The notes under the pieces: generated by a model
Database searches by the model: none
Told to the model about the DNA's origin: nothing
The model's input: only the letters and a program-made list of their open reading frames with translations
Program-made: the position numbers and the translations under genes
Shown here: positions 19,693 to 28,369 of the stretch, piece after piece
How positions within the stretch are numbered: position 1 is the stretch's first letter
How the letters are laid out: each line of letters begins with the position of its first letter
NCBI RefSeq assembly: GCF_002135435.1
Contig: NZ_NEGK01000007.1
Span: 62,001 to 126,000 of the forward strand
Direction of reading: 5' to 3'
Origin: Acinetobacter sp. ANC 3813
GTDB lineage: Bacteria; Pseudomonadota; Gammaproteobacteria; Pseudomonadales; Moraxellaceae
Length of the DNA: 64,000 nt

Positions 19693-20022
19693 ATGAGCCT
19701 TTTTATTTCTACTGCACATGCAGCAGGCGAAGCAGCACAACAGCCAAGTATGATGGCCAACATCTTAATGATTGCAGTTTTTGTTGCAATCTTCTACTTC
19801 TTGATCTGGCGTCCGCAATCTAAACGCGCGAAAGAACACCGCGCGCTGGTAGAAAGCCTAGGCCTTGGCAGTGAAGTTGTTTTTGCTGGCGGCTTAATGG
19901 GTAAAATCACAAAAATTGAAGGTGATTTCGCAGTGGTTGAACTCAGCCGCGGCGTAGAAGTGAAAATTCAGCGCGCAAGTGTGATTTCAGTTCTTCCTGA
20001 AGGCACGTTAAACAACCTTTAA
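19693..20022 (+). CDS. yajC: Preprotein translocase accessory protein YajC
   Basis: YajC is a small inner-membrane partner of the SecDF complex. The 109-residue protein has one membrane helix (residues about 22-39, ending in FYFLIWRPQSKRAKEH) and a compact cytosolic domain with GSEVVFAGGLMGKI. Length and sequence fit the family. AGGAAATTGAA before ATG gives a good start. It precedes secD by 53 bp, with a terminator-like hairpin in between. Confidence 0.95.
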   Translation: MSLFISTAHAAGEAAQQPSMMANILMIAVFVAIFYFLIWRPQSKRAKEHRALVESLGLGSEVVFAGGLMGKITKIEGDFAVVELSRGVEVKIQRASVISVLPEGTLNNL

Positions 20023-20033
20023 TCAAAAAAAAG

Positions 20034-20056
20034 GTCGTGCATTTGCACGGCTTTTT
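20034..20056 (+). terminator. Terminator-like hairpin between yajC and secD
   Basis: A seven-pair stem GTCGTGC/GCACGGC with an ATTT loop is followed directly by five T, 12 bp after the yajC stop and 20 bp before the secD start. It looks like a weak intrinsic terminator or attenuator that would lower secDF transcription relative to yajC. Confidence 0.6.
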
Positions 20057-20075
20057 CATTTTAAGAAGAAAACAA

Positions 20076-21974
20076 ATGCGTTACCCAGCATGGAAATATC
20101 TGCTGATCCTAGTGGTTTTAGTGATCAGCACATTATATGCCCTGCCAAGTTTGTATCCAGATGAACCTGCTGTTCAAATTTCGGGTGCCAAAGCCGGTAC
20201 CCAAATTGACCAGAGCATCGTGCAAAAAGCAGAGCAAATTTTAAAAAGTGAAAAAATTGCTTCACATGACAACAGCTTCACCAATAATGCTGCCTTATTG
20301 CGCTTAGATTCAAGCGAAGCTCAATTAAAAGCCAAAGATGCCTTGCGCCGCGGTTTAGGTGATAACTATGTTGTGGCATTAAACCTTGCCCCGACCACAC
20401 CTGAATGGCTGCAAAAAATTGGCGCTAAGCCAATGAAGCTCGGTTTGGACTTGCGCGGCGGTGTTCACTTCTTGTTAGAAGTGGATATGGATAAAGCCAT
20501 TGCACAGCGTATGGAAACATCTGCTGCAGACTTGCGCCGCCAGCTGCGTGACAATAAACTGAAATTCAATAGCTTATCATTGAGCGGCAATGCCATTACT
20601 GTGCAATTCGCCAATAATGATGACCGTTCTGCAGTGATGGACTTTTTGCGCCGTAACGGCAATGAGTTCTCACAGCAAGCGATTGCAACTGAAAGCGGTT
20701 CAACTTTGCGCTTATCGTATACCGATGTCCGCAAGCAGGAAATCCAGTCTTATGCCGTAAACCAAAACTTAACCACGCTGCGTAACCGTATTAACGAGTT
20801 AGGCGTGGCAGAAGCTTTGGTGCAAACACAAGGCAGCAACCGTATTGTGGTTGAATTGCCAGGTGTGCAAGACACTGCCGAAGCGAAACGTGTCCTCGGC
20901 CGTACTGCAAACTTAGAATTCCGTTTGGTTTCTGATTTAAATGATCAGTATATTGACCCGTATACAGGTCAAGCCAAAGGCTCGCTGCCTCCGGGTACAG
21001 AAGCTTTTGCTTATGAATCTTTAGACAGCGGCCGTCAATTGCTGTTAAACCGCAACCGTATCTTAACGGGTGAGCGTGTTCAAAATGCATCTTCTGGTTT
21101 CAGCCAAGATACTGGCGGCGCCGAAGTAAACATTACACTGGATACTGCCGGCGGCAAGCTGATGTCTGAAGCAACCCGCAACGCTGTTGGCAAACGCATG
21201 GCTGTGCTGTTTATTGAAAACAAGCAAAAAATCAGTTATGTGCAGGACCCAGCAACTGGGGTGCAAACTGAAGTGCGCACGCCATACACAGAATCTGTCG
21301 TGATTAATGCAGCCACCATTCAAGCTGTACTGGGTTCGCAGTTCCGTATTACAGGTCTAGACTCTCCGCAAGAAGCGTCTGAACTTGCGCTAATGCTGCG
21401 TGCAGGTGCGCTGGCTGCGCCAATGTACTTTGTAGAAGAACGTGTGATTGGTCCAAGCTTGGGTCAGGAAAACATTGATAAAGGCGTGCTTTCAGTTGAA
21501 GTCGGCTTTATCTTGGTTGCGATCTGGATGGTGGTATTCTTCCGTTTATTCGGTCTGATTGCCAACTTCGCTTTAGTGATCAACTTAGCCATGATTTTAA
21601 CCTTCATGTCTTGGATTGGCGCTTCCCTCACCCTGCCGGGTATTGCAGGTATCGTGATTACTATTGGTATGGCGGTCGATGCCAACGTACTGATCTGTGA
21701 GCGGATACGGGAAGAAATGAAATGGGGCGCCTCGCCTAAACAAGCCATTGTGGCGGGTTATGACCGTGCGTATAACACCATTCTCGACTCCAACTTAACG
21801 ACTTTCCTTGTGGCGTTTATTCTGTTCGCAATTGGCACAGGCCCGATTAAAGGCTTCGCTGTCACTTTGATGATTGGTATTGTCTGCTCGATGTTTACTG
21901 CCATTACAGTAACCCGCGCAATTGTACAGCTGATCTACGGCAAAAAACGCAACTTGCATAAGTTGAGCATTTAA
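20076..21974 (+). CDS. secD: Protein translocase subunit SecD
   Basis: SecD, with SecF, uses the proton gradient to help pull proteins through SecYEG on the periplasmic side. I placed the start at ATG 20076 (MRYPAWKYLLILVV), giving 632 residues. This matches the E. coli N terminus (NRYPLWKY) and excludes the 13 extra residues coded within the upstream hairpin. One N-terminal membrane helix is followed by the periplasmic P1 region, which begins around LGLDLRGGVHFLLEVD. A block of five membrane helices lies at the C terminus, including GIVITIGMAVDANVLICERIREE. SecF follows after 8 bp. Confidence 0.95.
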   Translation: MRYPAWKYLLILVVLVISTLYALPSLYPDEPAVQISGAKAGTQIDQSIVQKAEQILKSEKIASHDNSFTNNAALLRLDSSEAQLKAKDALRRGLGDNYVVALNLAPTTPEWLQKIGAKPMKLGLDLRGGVHFLLEVDMDKAIAQRMETSAADLRRQLRDNKLKFNSLSLSGNAITVQFANNDDRSAVMDFLRRNGNEFSQQAIATESGSTLRLSYTDVRKQEIQSYAVNQNLTTLRNRINELGVAEALVQTQGSNRIVVELPGVQDTAEAKRVLGRTANLEFRLVSDLNDQYIDPYTGQAKGSLPPGTEAFAYESLDSGRQLLLNRNRILTGERVQNASSGFSQDTGGAEVNITLDTAGGKLMSEATRNAVGKRMAVLFIENKQKISYVQDPATGVQTEVRTPYTESVVINAATIQAVLGSQFRITGLDSPQEASELALMLRAGALAAPMYFVEERVIGPSLGQENIDKGVLSVEVGFILVAIWMVVFFRLFGLIANFALVINLAMILTFMSWIGASLTLPGIAGIVITIGMAVDANVLICERIREEMKWGASPKQAIVAGYDRAYNTILDSNLTTFLVAFILFAIGTGPIKGFAVTLMIGIVCSMFTAITVTRAIVQLIYGKKRNLHKLSI

Positions 21975-21982
21975 GGAGATCG

Positions 21983-22972
21983 ATGATGACTGAAAATACT
22001 CAACTGAAATCGAAGCAATACGGCCGACCAGATAACGAACGTGTTATTCCGTTTATGAAGATCGCATTGCCTGCGGCAGTGATTTCTATCCTCTTAACGG
22101 TTGCCAGCATTTTCTTTATTGCCACCAAAGGTCTAAACCTTGGTTTAGACTTTACTGGCGGTATTTCTGCAGAGCTGAACTACAGCCACCCGGTAAAGCC
22201 CGCTGACGTCACTGAAGCCTTGGTAAAAGCAGGCTTCAAAGATTCTGTCGTGCAAACCTTAGGTTCAAACCGTGACTTAATGGTCCGTATGCCTGTTCAG
22301 AAAGATGAAAAAAATGCTGAAGCAGCAGACTTAACCAAAACCATTACAGCTGCAGTACAGCTGCCAAATAACAAGGCAGAAGTGCATAAAGTGGATGTGG
22401 TCGGCGGTCAAGTCGGCAACGAGCTGTATGTCCGTTCGGGCGGTGCAGTCGCTTTGGCATTATTGCTGATGCTAGTGTATGTAACGATCCGCTTCGAATT
22501 TAAACTGGCTTTAGGCGCCGTACTGTCATTGTTTCATGACGTGATTGTGACTGTCGGTGTTTTTGCCATGATGCAGTGGCCATTTGACTTAACAGTTTTG
22601 GCCGCAATTCTTGCGCTATTGGGCTTCTCGCTCAACGATAACATCGTTGTCTCTGACCGTATCCGTGAAAACTTCCGGAAAATCCGCGGTGCAGAGCCTT
22701 TAGAAATCGTCAATATTGCCTTAACTGAAACATTGCGCCGTACCATTCACACCTCTGCCACCCTATTGCTCGTGGTTCTTGCCATGATGTTCTTGGGCGG
22801 TGAAGGCTTGCACTGGTTCTCTGTGGCAATGTTTATTGGCGTATTTGTCGGTACGTATTCTTCAATCTACATTGGTACAGCCTTCGCATTATGGCGCGGC
22901 CTGAACCGTCAAGACTTCATTGTACAAGTGAAGCCTGAGTTTGAAGAAGAAGATGAAATTCCGCCACGCTAA
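21983..22972 (+). CDS. secF: Protein translocase subunit SecF
   Basis: The 329-residue partner of SecD has an N-terminal helix, LGLDFTGG at the start of the periplasmic domain, and five further helices including LLGFSLNDNIVVSDRIRENFRKIRG. Length is typical. AAGGAG lies four bases before ATG 21983 and seven before ATG 21986, so either may be used. It is the last gene of the series and is followed by a strong terminator. Confidence 0.96.
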   Translation: MMTENTQLKSKQYGRPDNERVIPFMKIALPAAVISILLTVASIFFIATKGLNLGLDFTGGISAELNYSHPVKPADVTEALVKAGFKDSVVQTLGSNRDLMVRMPVQKDEKNAEAADLTKTITAAVQLPNNKAEVHKVDVVGGQVGNELYVRSGGAVALALLLMLVYVTIRFEFKLALGAVLSLFHDVIVTVGVFAMMQWPFDLTVLAAILALLGFSLNDNIVVSDRIRENFRKIRGAEPLEIVNIALTETLRRTIHTSATLLLVVLAMMFLGGEGLHWFSVAMFIGVFVGTYSSIYIGTAFALWRGLNRQDFIVQVKPEFEEEDEIPPR

Positions 22973-22985
22973 GGCATAGCTACTT

Positions 22986-23012
22986 AAAACCCATCTTCGG
23001 ATGGGTTTTTTT
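22986..23012 (+). terminator. Intrinsic terminator after secF
   Basis: The stem ACCCATC/GATGGGT, extended by A/T pairs, has a TTCG tetraloop and six to seven T after it, starting 14 bp after the secF stop. The opposite strand has fewer T, so it probably acts mainly on secF. Confidence 0.88.
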
Positions 23013-23077
23013 ATGGAGTATTTATATGAATAGTATTGAGCTGAAAATAAGCCTATTTCACGGTCTAAATTCTATTT

Positions 23078-23734
23078 TCAATGCTGAAAAATTTGAATTT
23101 CTGGAAATGCAAAGCCTTTGCAAGACAGCGCTGATCGCCACGAAACCGTCAGCATCATGCTGGACAATAAAAAGTTTTGATACGCAAAAGTACCGATTTC
23201 TGGATGACTGCATATCCCGCCATTGCTCATGGGATGCACCTGCGTATCCAGTTCATTCAAACTTATACGAATGCCCAGACCAGAAGCCTTTAATACCGCC
23301 TCTTTAGTAGTCCACACTTTAAACCAGTATTCATTTGGATTGTCCGCCTGCTCCCAGTTTGCCAACTCATTGGGATGAAAAGCATGACGCGCCAAAGCCT
23401 CAAAGCGCACTTTGCGTGCTAAATCTTCCACGTCTACACCAATGTCTTTGACATGGCTACTGATCGCCAAAGCATAATGCTGCTGGCTATGCGTGTGATT
23501 AAAGGCGAGTGCTGCTGTTTGGGCCAAATAGGGTTTGCCAAATTCAGTCTTTAAAAAATCTGTGTCATGCACAGGCTGCTGTACAGCGTCGGAAAGGTGC
23601 AAATTGCGCTGCTGATAAATCTGCTGTTTTTTATAAGCCCGATAAGCGCGCATATCGGAAAATGCGTCGCGCGTTAAAGGCGCAAGCTGAGCAATGGCAT
23701 GTGTATGCACTTGAATGGTTCTTGGCTTATTCAT
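23078..23734 (-). CDS. 4'-phosphopantetheinyl transferase (APE cluster)
   Basis: The protein transfers the phosphopantetheine arm from CoA to the serine of carrier proteins. The two family motifs are present: IGVDVEDL with the magnesium-binding acidic residues, and FKVWTTKEAVLKASG about 50 residues later. With the start at ATG 23734 (MNKPRTIQVH) it has 218 residues. The longer frame opens with TTG at 23773 and has no better ribosome-binding site. It is the last gene of the twenty-gene minus-strand cluster, 43 bp after a small periplasmic protein. It most likely activates the two dedicated carrier proteins at 38,550-39,068 (ApeB-type). Confidence 0.85.
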   Translation of the reverse strand: MNKPRTIQVHTHAIAQLAPLTRDAFSDMRAYRAYKKQQIYQQRNLHLSDAVQQPVHDTDFLKTEFGKPYLAQTAALAFNHTHSQQHYALAISSHVKDIGVDVEDLARKVRFEALARHAFHPNELANWEQADNPNEYWFKVWTTKEAVLKASGLGIRISLNELDTQVHPMSNGGICSHPEIGTFAYQNFLLSSMMLTVSWRSALSCKGFAFPEIQIFQH

Positions 23735-23777
23735 GCCCTGCTCAGCTTGATGTTCATGTTTAAAATACAGCAATCAC

Positions 23778-24212
23778 TTAAAATTTAACGATATCGCCTT
23801 TCAGCGCTACGCCTGCAATTGCAGTGCCTTTTGCGCATTGATACGTTGTGCTGCTGCGGGTTTCATTTGACTTGTAAAAGCTCACCAAATTTGTCACTGC
23901 ATTAGCGCCTTTTGCTTTAGCGGTGTTTTGGAATTGAATCAAAGCTGAACGCAGTACATGGTCACATGAGCTTTCTGCAGATTTTGCAAAACCATTGGTT
24001 TTTTTATTGGTGACCAGCCCCTTTTCAATCACTTTACCGCCAGATTTAGTCCCCGCCAGATAAAACTTCACAGAACCATCCAGCGTGCCATCTGCAACGG
24101 CACGGTCTACGGCTTCTTTAAAATTAAAATCATGCATGGCATCGGCAGCATGAACCGCCGTCATTGTTCCAGCCATCATCAGCGCTGCTGCACAAATCTT
24201 TTTGAATATCAT
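23778..24212 (-). CDS. Small secreted protein of the APE cluster
   Basis: The 144-residue protein has a clear signal peptide (KKICAAALMMAGTMTAVHA, cleavage near residue 22), so it is periplasmic. Cys83 and Cys126 could form a disulfide. A KGANAVTNLVSFY segment resembles the GANAVVN pattern of small YbjQ-like domains. Related proteins are often mislabelled as an excinuclease subunit; nothing here supports DNA repair. It lies between the ketosynthase (22 bp gap) and the phosphopantetheinyl transferase, so it belongs to the cluster. Its function is unknown; a role in handling the exported pigment lipid is possible. Confidence 0.75.
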   Translation of the reverse strand: MIFKKICAAALMMAGTMTAVHAADAMHDFNFKEAVDRAVADGTLDGSVKFYLAGTKSGGKVIEKGLVTNKKTNGFAKSAESSCDHVLRSALIQFQNTAKAKGANAVTNLVSFYKSNETRSSTTYQCAKGTAIAGVALKGDIVKF

Positions 24213-24234
24213 TGTTGTTCCCTCGTTTTTAAAA

Positions 24235-25455
24235 TTAAACCCGTTTTAATATCAAGGAGGTATTAATGCCCCCAAATGCAAAATTGTTGCTCATCAGCAT
24301 GTGCGTTTCTGCTGAACGCATTTCATTGACGATATAATCCAAATCGCCGCAGTCGCTGTCAAGCTGTTCTAAATTTAAAGTCGGCACCAGCAGCTTGCGG
24401 TGCATCATTTCAATACTCAGCCACGCTTCAATCGCGCCGCAAGCGCCTAAGGTATGCCCGAAATAACTCTTTAAAGAACTGATTGGTTTCTTGCCTAATA
24501 TGCGCGCTGTCGCTTGAGTTTCAGCCACATCACCTTGATCTGTCGATGTGCCGTGCGCATTCACATAGTCAATTTCTGAGGCATCCACCTGCGCATCTTT
24601 CAGCGCCAGCTGCATACAGCGTCCCATCATCTCAGAATCTGGACGTGTTACATGCTGACCGTCGGTATTGGTGCCATAACCAATAATTTCTGCATACATG
24701 TTCGCGCCGCGCGCTTTGGCATGTTCATATTCTTCTAAAATCAGACAGCCTGCACCCTCGCCCACCACCAAACCATCACGCTTTGCATCAAAGGGACGCG
24801 GGGTTTTTTCTGGGCTGTCATTTTGCGTACTGGTGGCCAGCAGCACATCAAACACCGCCGAGCCTGCAGCGCTGAGCTCTTCTGCTCCACCTGCAATCAT
24901 CACCGTCTGCTTGCCGTATTTAATGGCTTCATAAGCCTGACCAATCGCCATAGAGCCTGAAGTACAAGCGCTGGAGGTCGGCAAGGTCTGGCCTTTCAAA
25001 CCAAAATATACCGTCATGTTGACTGCGCTGGTATGCGACATCATACGGATATACGTCGTTGCATTCAGCTTGTTCATATTGTTGTCCAGCAGCATGGCGC
25101 CAAACTCACTGACCGCATCGACACTGCCGGCAGAGGAACCAAATGCCACGCCAGCTTCGCCGCTTTGCAGAATCTCATGATTGAGCAGGCCTGCATCGTC
25201 CAGCGCTTTTTCTGCGCAGACCACAGACATTAAGGCCACACGCCCCATGCCGCGAGTCACCTTGCGGTTAAAGTGTTTAGGCACAGTAAAGTTTTCTACA
25301 GGACCGCCCAGCTTGCTGCGCAGATCACCATAAATTTCCCAATCTGGCATGTAGCGGATGCCGCTTTTGCCTGCAGCAAATTGTTCAAAAATTTGATCTG
25401 CAGTCTCACCCAATGAAGTGATGCCTGACATACCTGTAACGACTACACGTTTCAT
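24235..25455 (-). CDS. apeR: Beta-ketoacyl-ACP synthase (ApeR-type, FabF/FabB-like)
   Basis: The 406-residue ketosynthase carries the full Cys-His-His triad: TSSACTSGS (cysteine near residue 161), NAHGTSTDQGD and YFGHTLGACG. It condenses malonyl units onto the growing chain. The start is ATG 25455, which overlaps the ketoreductase stop (TGATG). A TTG one codon earlier is less likely. By gene order it corresponds to ApeR of the Xenorhabdus/E. coli APE scheme, a self-sufficient ketosynthase. Another active ketosynthase is at 26,611. The symbol rests on order and family, not on experiment. Confidence 0.9.
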   Translation of the reverse strand: MKRVVVTGMSGITSLGETADQIFEQFAAGKSGIRYMPDWEIYGDLRSKLGGPVENFTVPKHFNRKVTRGMGRVALMSVVCAEKALDDAGLLNHEILQSGEAGVAFGSSAGSVDAVSEFGAMLLDNNMNKLNATTYIRMMSHTSAVNMTVYFGLKGQTLPTSSACTSGSMAIGQAYEAIKYGKQTVMIAGGAEELSAAGSAVFDVLLATSTQNDSPEKTPRPFDAKRDGLVVGEGAGCLILEEYEHAKARGANMYAEIIGYGTNTDGQHVTRPDSEMMGRCMQLALKDAQVDASEIDYVNAHGTSTDQGDVAETQATARILGKKPISSLKSYFGHTLGACGAIEAWLSIEMMHRKLLVPTLNLEQLDSDCGDLDYIVNEMRSAETHMLMSNNFAFGGINTSLILKRV

Positions 25456-26180
25456 CAAATCAGCCCTCCATTTACCGAAATCACTTGGCGGGTAATATAG
25501 CTGGCATCATCACTGCATAAAAACTTAACCGTTTTTGCCACTTCATCCACTTGCCCCATGCGCTGCATTGGAATCATTTTTAGCGCATGTTCTTTGACTT
25601 CATCTGTCACCATTTCGGTTTCAATTAAACCTGGCGCTACGCAGTTTACGGTAATTTTCCGTTTTGCCAATTCCAGCGCCAGCGCTTTGGTTGCGCCAAT
25701 CAGTCCAGCTTTGGCTGCGCTGTAATTGACTTGGCCGCGGTTGCCCATCAATCCAGAGACAGAAGATAAAGTGACAATTCGTCCGCCTTGTTTCAAGCGG
25801 ATCATGGGCATCATTAAAGGCTTAAGCACATTGTAAAAACCATTCAATGAGGTCGAGACCACTTCATCCCAATCGTCATCCGTCAAGGCAGGGAAAGCGC
25901 CGTCACGCGTTAAGCCGGCGTTCAGCACTGCGCCGTAAAATGCGCCGTGCGCAGCCATATCCTGTTCTAAGATTGAGGCTATATTTTCACGGTCATTTAC
26001 ATCAAACATCAGCACGTGGCTGCTTTGCCCCAGAGCTTGAATCTCTTGTGCCACCAGCTCCGCTTCCTGCTGACGAGAACGCGCATGCACGGTGACATCA
26101 AAACCTGCTTTTGCCAATTCCAAAGCAATCGCCTTACCAATACCGCGGCTGGATCCTGTTACTAAAATTCTTCTGCTCAC
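25455..26180 (-). CDS. apeQ: 3-oxoacyl-ACP reductase (ApeQ/FabG-type)
   Basis: The 241-residue short-chain dehydrogenase has TGSSRGIGKAIA for NADPH binding, NAG, a catalytic serine in LSSVSG and YSAAK (YxxxK). It reduces the 3-keto group after each condensation so that the dehydratase can form the conjugated double bond. It starts at a GTG that overlaps the dehydratase stop by four bases (GTGA) and ends overlapping the ketosynthase start, so these genes are translationally coupled. The dedicated role in the polyene pathway is inferred from position. Confidence 0.92.
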   Translation of the reverse strand: MSRRILVTGSSRGIGKAIALELAKAGFDVTVHARSRQQEAELVAQEIQALGQSSHVLMFDVNDRENIASILEQDMAAHGAFYGAVLNAGLTRDGAFPALTDDDWDEVVSTSLNGFYNVLKPLMMPMIRLKQGGRIVTLSSVSGLMGNRGQVNYSAAKAGLIGATKALALELAKRKITVNCVAPGLIETEMVTDEVKEHALKMIPMQRMGQVDEVAKTVKFLCSDDASYITRQVISVNGGLI

Positions 26181-26614
26181 GTTAATTTCCCAATCGCGTC
26201 ATTCATATTTTCTGGTTCAAATACGCTCAGTATGGCGCTGAAACGATGTTCTTGATATTCAATTTCACAATTAAACTGACCTAATCCTTCATGCAGATAG
26301 CTCTGTTCAACGCGTATCCGCACTGTAGCGCCTAAAGCAAAATATGGACAGGGCAGCAGCATTTTACGGGTTCCCAAAAGAAAACCGATTTTGGGCGGCA
26401 AACCTTTGCTTTGCCCTTTATGCCCCGCATAGGCGCTGATGGTTTGCGCCATCAACTCAATACTGCTCCACGTCGGCAAGCCCTCAGCTTCGCAAAACAT
26501 CAATTCTGGACAGATTTTAAGTTCCGCAATCGCAAACTGATCATTGGCTTCAATCAGATGATCCACAAAAACCATAGGTTTTTCATGCGGAATAAACTGT
26601 ACGGCATCCATCAT
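26177..26614 (-). CDS. apeP: Hotdog-fold dehydratase subunit (ApeP-type)
   Basis: The 145-residue protein aligns with FabZ/FabA in IPHEKPMVFVDHL and in PTWSSIELMAQT, where the glutamate matches the FabZ catalytic glutamate. The GHFPG loop with the catalytic histidine is missing: the corresponding stretch is PELMFCEAEGLPTW, with no histidine. It should therefore be active only with a partner that supplies the histidine, probably the hotdog domain at the end of the ligase at 36,286-37,953. ATGA overlap with the upstream ketosynthase stop shows coupling. ApeI:ApeP heterodimers have been described for APE systems. Confidence 0.85.
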   Translation of the reverse strand: MMDAVQFIPHEKPMVFVDHLIEANDQFAIAELKICPELMFCEAEGLPTWSSIELMAQTISAYAGHKGQSKGLPPKIGFLLGTRKMLLPCPYFALGATVRIRVEQSYLHEGLGQFNCEIEYQEHRFSAILSVFEPENMNDAIGKLT

Positions 26615-27810
26615 GGCAAAACGGTTCCTAAAATTAAACTGATATTGCTGCCGCCAAAAGCAAAGGAGTTGCTCATAACATAATGCATCGGCTGCGCTGC
26701 ATGGCTGTCCAAAACATAATTCTGCTGGGCTAAAGCTGGGTCTAATTCACCTGCGTGATGCAAAGGCAGCCAAGACTGATCTAACAGCACCTGCTGGCAA
26801 ATAAAAGCTTCAATCGCGCCTGCCGCGCCTAGGCAGTGACCCGTTTTATGCTTGGTGCTGCTGAGCGCTACAGGGAAATCGGCAAAAACAGTCTGCACCG
26901 CTTTAATTTCCATTGCATCATTTTGCGGCGTCGATGTGCCATGCAAATTCAAATAGCCAATATCTGCAGCATTTAAACCTGCGGCATCCAATGCTTTTTG
27001 CATCGCTTCTGCCGCGCCTTGCCCTTCTGGATGCGGCGCAGAAATATGCCATGCATCCATGGATTCACCGCTGGACATCAGCATCACTGGAGCCGAGTCT
27101 TTAGACAATAAAAATAACGCCGCCGCTTCACCAATATTGATGCCGTCACGGTGTGCGCCGCAAGGCTGGCAAATAGAGCTGGATAAGCTTTCCAAACTGT
27201 CAAAACCATTCAAAGTCAATTTGCACAAAGTATCTACACCGCCAACTAAAACGGCATCTGCTAGATCTGCATTCAGCAGGCGCTGCCCTGCAGCCATGGC
27301 TTTGGCTGCCGAAGAACAGGCGGTTGAAATCGTATAAGCCGGGCCTTCCCAGCCCAAATACTCCTGCAGTGATTTCGCGACACAGCCCATTTCCTGTTTA
27401 TGATGGATAATCGGCTCTGCAGAAAGTTGCTGAAAATGCGCCTTTAATATTGCTTCATTATCTGCAATGCCTGAAGTCGAAGTGCCAACAATGACTGCAA
27501 GGCGCTGCTTTGCAAATTGTGCTGTATAGGCGCGAATATCAGCCTCTATTTGCCCCAAAGCCGTTAAAGCAAATCTTAAATTACGCGAATCTGCAGACTG
27601 CAAATGTTCGGGTATGTTTTGCCCTAAGGATGCAGCAGAAGCTCCGACCCAAACCGTGCGCTCCGCGATTAAATCTTGACGCTGCGTTAATGTATTGCCT
27701 GCTGTGCACAGTGCATTTTTCAATTCACTGGCATTTCCCCCCAAAGCAGACAAAGCCGCGCTGAACTGTATCCCCACAGCAGAATGGCGCATGATATTGT
27801 TATTGGTCAC
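26611..27810 (-). CDS. apeO: Beta-ketoacyl-ACP synthase (ApeO-type)
   Basis: The second full ketosynthase has STACSSAAKAM (cysteine near residue 162), NLHGTSTPQND and KTGHCLGAAGA, so the triad is complete. In the APE model ApeO pairs with the ketosynthase-like ApeC for chain elongation; the ApeC-like gene is the first of the cluster (39,858). I prefer GTG 27810 as start because GAGG lies five bases upstream. An ATG at 27825 in the same frame has its Shine-Dalgarno almost touching. Either way the gene overlaps the lipoprotein gene before it. About 399 residues, a normal length. Confidence 0.87.
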   Translation of the reverse strand: MTNNNIMRHSAVGIQFSAALSALGGNASELKNALCTAGNTLTQRQDLIAERTVWVGASAASLGQNIPEHLQSADSRNLRFALTALGQIEADIRAYTAQFAKQRLAVIVGTSTSGIADNEAILKAHFQQLSAEPIIHHKQEMGCVAKSLQEYLGWEGPAYTISTACSSAAKAMAAGQRLLNADLADAVLVGGVDTLCKLTLNGFDSLESLSSSICQPCGAHRDGINIGEAAALFLLSKDSAPVMLMSSGESMDAWHISAPHPEGQGAAEAMQKALDAAGLNAADIGYLNLHGTSTPQNDAMEIKAVQTVFADFPVALSSTKHKTGHCLGAAGAIEAFICQQVLLDQSWLPLHHAGELDPALAQQNYVLDSHAAQPMHYVMSNSFAFGGSNISLILGTVLP

Positions 27811-28369
27811 TCTCGCCTCGATCATCTTCCAAAGTATTGCTAACCGCGCTGATTACCATTTGATACGGCACTTGCAGATTATTCAGTTCAACCGCTCCCT
27901 CTAACGGCTGAATGTTTAACACGGGCTGCTGATTGATATATACCACACCGTCTTTTTGCGTCACAGCCGTTTGCCCTGCATGTAAAGCCATAAACTGTGG
28001 ATAGGTTGCGTACAGAATATCGCGCACCACATAGTCAAATGGCAAGTATTTCATGGCATCAATACGCTGTTCCACCCGAACCTGCTGCCCATCAAAACTA
28101 AGTTTAAACAGCTGCTGTCCTGTCAGGCTCAGCGCCAGCATGTCCAGCTGCTGACCGCTTTGCTGCTGGTACAGCAAAAAACTGAAGCCATGTTCTTTCC
28201 ATTGCACTTCAATTTGATCTTGGCGCTGATAGCTTTGCGCTGTCCATTGCGGCGCAGACAAACCTTGCGCCTTAGGCAGCATTTTAGGCGCCAAGCTTTG
28301 ACAGCCGCTGCACAAGACAGCGCCAGCCAAAACTAAAGCAGTGATTTTAGCATTTACATTAAGTGCCAT
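27800..28369 (-). CDS. DUF3261 family outer-membrane lipoprotein (APE cluster)
   Basis: The 189-residue protein has a lipoprotein signal peptide: a basic start, a hydrophobic core and the lipobox VLCSGC, with lipidation at Cys23. The remainder looks beta-rich and contains FDYVVRDILYATYPQF, a block I associate with DUF3261 proteins of aryl polyene clusters. Together with the LolA-like protein and the MMPL exporter it probably helps move the polyene lipid to the outer membrane. It overlaps the FAD enzyme by 11 bp and the ketosynthase by about 11 bp. Confidence 0.8.
   Translation of the reverse strand: MALNVNAKITALVLAGAVLCSGCQSLAPKMLPKAQGLSAPQWTAQSYQRQDQIEVQWKEHGFSFLLYQQQSGQQLDMLALSLTGQQLFKLSFDGQQVRVEQRIDAMKYLPFDYVVRDILYATYPQFMALHAGQTAVTQKDGVVYINQQPVLNIQPLEGAVELNNLQVPYQMVISAVSNTLEDDRGESDQ

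Noticed and set aside
20037..20075. Upstream ATG of secD
   Set aside because: It lies inside the hairpin between yajC and secD and adds 13 residues that have no counterpart in E. coli SecD.
23026..23307. Plus-strand open frame of 93 codons with a GGAG ribosome-binding site after the secF terminator
   Set aside because: Most of it lies antisense to the well-supported phosphopantetheinyl transferase and its protein has no recognisable family or sensible composition.
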